Shown here: one piece after another, positions 5,096 to 6,260 of the stretch
How positions within the stretch are numbered: the stretch's first letter is position 1
How the letters are laid out: the number at the start of each line of letters is the position of its first letter
Assembly: GCA_900770335.1 (NCBI GenBank)
Contig: CAAGKD010000118.1
Coordinates: 1-6,260, forward strand
Source: an uncultured Sutterella sp.
GTDB taxonomy: Bacteria; Pseudomonadota; Gammaproteobacteria; Burkholderiales; Burkholderiaceae_F
DNA: 6,260 bases
Reading direction: 5' to 3'
Translations under genes and position numbers: made by a program
Notes under the pieces: model-generated
Seen by the model: only the letters and a program-made list of their open reading frames with translations
Told to the model about the DNA's origin: nothing
The model's database searches: none

Positions 5096-5755
5096 ATGAA
5101 GTATCTGATCGTCGACGACCACGCGCTCATCACCGGAGCGCTAACCCTCATGCTCGAGGACCGCGACCCGGAGGCGGAGGTTCACTCCGCGCAGACCGCG
5201 CGCGACGCGATCGACCTCGTCATGCGCGAGGGCGACGCGGACCTTCTGATCCTCGACCTCTCGATGCCCGACGTCACGGGCACGGAGCTCATGGAGGAGA
5301 TCGTCCGCCTGCAGCCGATGCTCAAGATCCTCGTCGTCTCGGGACTCGCCGACCAGGAGAGCATCATGCGCGTGCTGCAGCTCGGCGCGGCCGGGTTCGT
5401 GCCGAAGTCCCTTGACACGGAGCTCCTCGGCAACGCCATCGACTTCGTCCTCAAGGGCGGCGTCTTCATCCCGTCGAAGCTCCTGACAGAGTCCCAGCGC
5501 TCGGGGTTCCTCTCGCGAACCGCGGCGCACCTGAAGCCCGCCGCCGAGGAGCCCGTGCATCTCACGGAGCGCCAGAGGGAGGTGCTCGCCCTGCTCGCGC
5601 AGGGCGCGCCCATCAAGCGGATCTGCCGGGCGCTCGACTTGTCCGAGGGCACCGTCAAGACCCACGTCGCAGCGATCTACCGCGCGTTCGGAGCGAGCAA
5701 CCGCACGGAGGCGCTGCTTGCGGCCCGCCGCGCGGGATTTGAGATCGATCTTTGA
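5096..5755 (+). CDS. NarL/FixJ-family two-component response regulator
   Basis: Predicted 219-residue cytosolic transcription factor. Residues 1-121 form a receiver domain: acidic pair Asp7-Asp8 in LIVDDHA, phospho-acceptor Asp54 in LILDLSMPD, Ser82 in VVSG (switch Thr/Ser) and Lys104 in VPKS. Residues 122-155 are a linker, and 156-214 a LuxR-type helix-turn-helix: LTERQREVLALLAQG, then LSEGTVKTHVAAIYRAFGASNRTEA in shorter pieces. Length is typical for NarL, UhpA or SsrB. AGGAG (5086-5090) five bases before ATG 5096, together with the receiver starting at MKYLIVDD, fixes the start; the open frame back to 4868 is not part of the protein. It is divergent from the chaperone gene and converges with a receiver-containing protein, its likely phosphorelay partner. 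Its targets are unknown; the chaperone gene is the obvious candidate. Confidence 0.92.
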   Translation: MKYLIVDDHALITGALTLMLEDRDPEAEVHSAQTARDAIDLVMREGDADLLILDLSMPDVTGTELMEEIVRLQPMLKILVVSGLADQESIMRVLQLGAAGFVPKSLDTELLGNAIDFVLKGGVFIPSKLLTESQRSGFLSRTAAHLKPAAEEPVHLTERQREVLALLAQGAPIKRICRALDLSEGTVKTHVAAIYRAFGASNRTEALLAARRAGFEIDL

Positions 5756-5757
5756 CC

Positions 5758-5770
5758 GTCTGAATCAGAC
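5758..5770. other. Small dyad between converging signalling genes
   Basis: GTCTG-AAT-CAGAC lies in the 25-base gap between the two stop codons. It is too short and has no T-run, so termination activity is doubtful. Confidence 0.25.
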
Positions 5771-5780
5771 CCGGCCGGCG

Positions 5781-6260
5781 TCAGCCCCTTCGAGCTCCTT
5801 CGGACGGCTCGGGCCGCTCCGGCTGTTCGGGCTGTTCGGAGAGCTCCTGGCGGGGCTCCTGCGACGCGCCCCCCGCCGACACCGCAACGGTCCGGCCGAG
5901 GGCCCAGCTGATCGCGCCCGAAAGCGCCTCCTCGGTGACGGGCTTCTGCAGGATCACCGGGAGCTCCGCGGGGCGGACGTCCGAGGCGAGGCGCCGCCAC
6001 TCCGATTCGATGAGATCCGCCGCCACGGCGGTGAGCAGAACCGCCGGAACGCGCCGCAGCAGAGCGCGCTCGAGCGCCGCCGCGGACTCAAGGCCGTTGC
6101 GCTCGCCCTCGCCCAGGTTGAAGTCCGATAGGAGCGCGATCCGCGCTCCCTGGGCCGCGGCCCTCTTCGCGGACTCGATGAAGCCTTCGTCGCAGCGCTC
6201 CGCCGCGACGACCGTGAGGCCGCGCCCCGAGAGTCTCGCGGAGAGGGCCTCGCGCACGAA
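5781..6260 (-). CDS. Receiver-domain protein, probably C-terminal end of a hybrid histidine kinase (partial)
   Basis: The gene continues past the right edge of the window, so its true start is not visible; the first visible codons read FVREALSARL, which normally follow the VDDD-P acidic start of a receiver domain. Phospho-acceptor Asp is in LLSDFNLGEG (codon 6123-6125), switch Thr in LLTAVAA (6030-6032), and the conserved Lys in LQKPV (5943-5945). After the receiver's last helix (AISWALG) comes a tail of about 37 residues rich in Pro, Glu and Gln, including a PEQ-PEQ-PER-PEP repeat. A receiver domain at the very C-terminus, beside a NarL-type regulator gene, is common in hybrid sensor kinases and I infer that here. 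A free-standing receiver protein remains possible. Confidence 0.75.
   Translation of the reverse strand, partial: FVREALSARLSGRGLTVVAAERCDEGFIESAKRAAAQGARIALLSDFNLGEGERNGLESAAALERALLRRVPAVLLTAVAADLIESEWRRLASDVRPAELPVILQKPVTEEALSGAISWALGRTVAVSAGGASQEPRQELSEQPEQPERPEPSEGARRG

Overview
The window is GC-rich, with nearly all third codon positions G or C, and has compact genes with good Shine-Dalgarno sequences and rho-independent terminators. It looks like a chromosomal segment from a Gram-negative proteobacterium. A type III secretion chaperone, a NarL-type response regulator and a separate receiver protein fit a beta- or gammaproteobacterium. A gut Burkholderiales of the Sutterella kind is my best guess, but this is inference and there is no marker gene to settle it.

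Left part (1-800): the last codons of an unidentified gene and its terminator, then a monocistronic deoxycytidylate (dCMP) deaminase gene ending at a strong hairpin. That hairpin is shared with the converging gene on the minus strand.

Middle (831-4191): a minus-strand M20 peptidase/aminoacylase of AmhX type lies divergent to a two-gene plus-strand operon. The operon encodes a cytosine-deaminase-like amidohydrolase and an orotate-phosphoribosyltransferase-like enzyme. The 414-base gap between the divergent genes is the richest regulatory region. It holds an OmpR-family-type direct repeat (close to the RstA box), a sigma70 promoter whose predicted transcript starts AAUUU, and a terminator-like hairpin right after the start and about 50 bases before the first gene. 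This layout suggests attenuation, possibly UTP-sensitive as for enterobacterial pyrimidine genes. The two enzymes together suggest salvage of a heterocyclic base: amidohydrolysis or deamination, then phosphoribosylation. The exact substrate is unclear because the deaminase-like enzyme lacks the beta-sandwich and appears to have Gln where CodA has its catalytic Glu.

Right part (4240-6260): a minus-strand CesT-family type III secretion chaperone is divergent from a plus-strand NarL/FixJ response regulator. That regulator converges with the end of a minus-strand protein carrying a receiver domain (probably a hybrid histidine kinase, cut by the window edge). The set recalls the SsrA/SsrB control of a type III secretion system, but no secretion apparatus or effector gene lies in the window. 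No tRNA, rRNA, CRISPR array or insertion sequence was seen.
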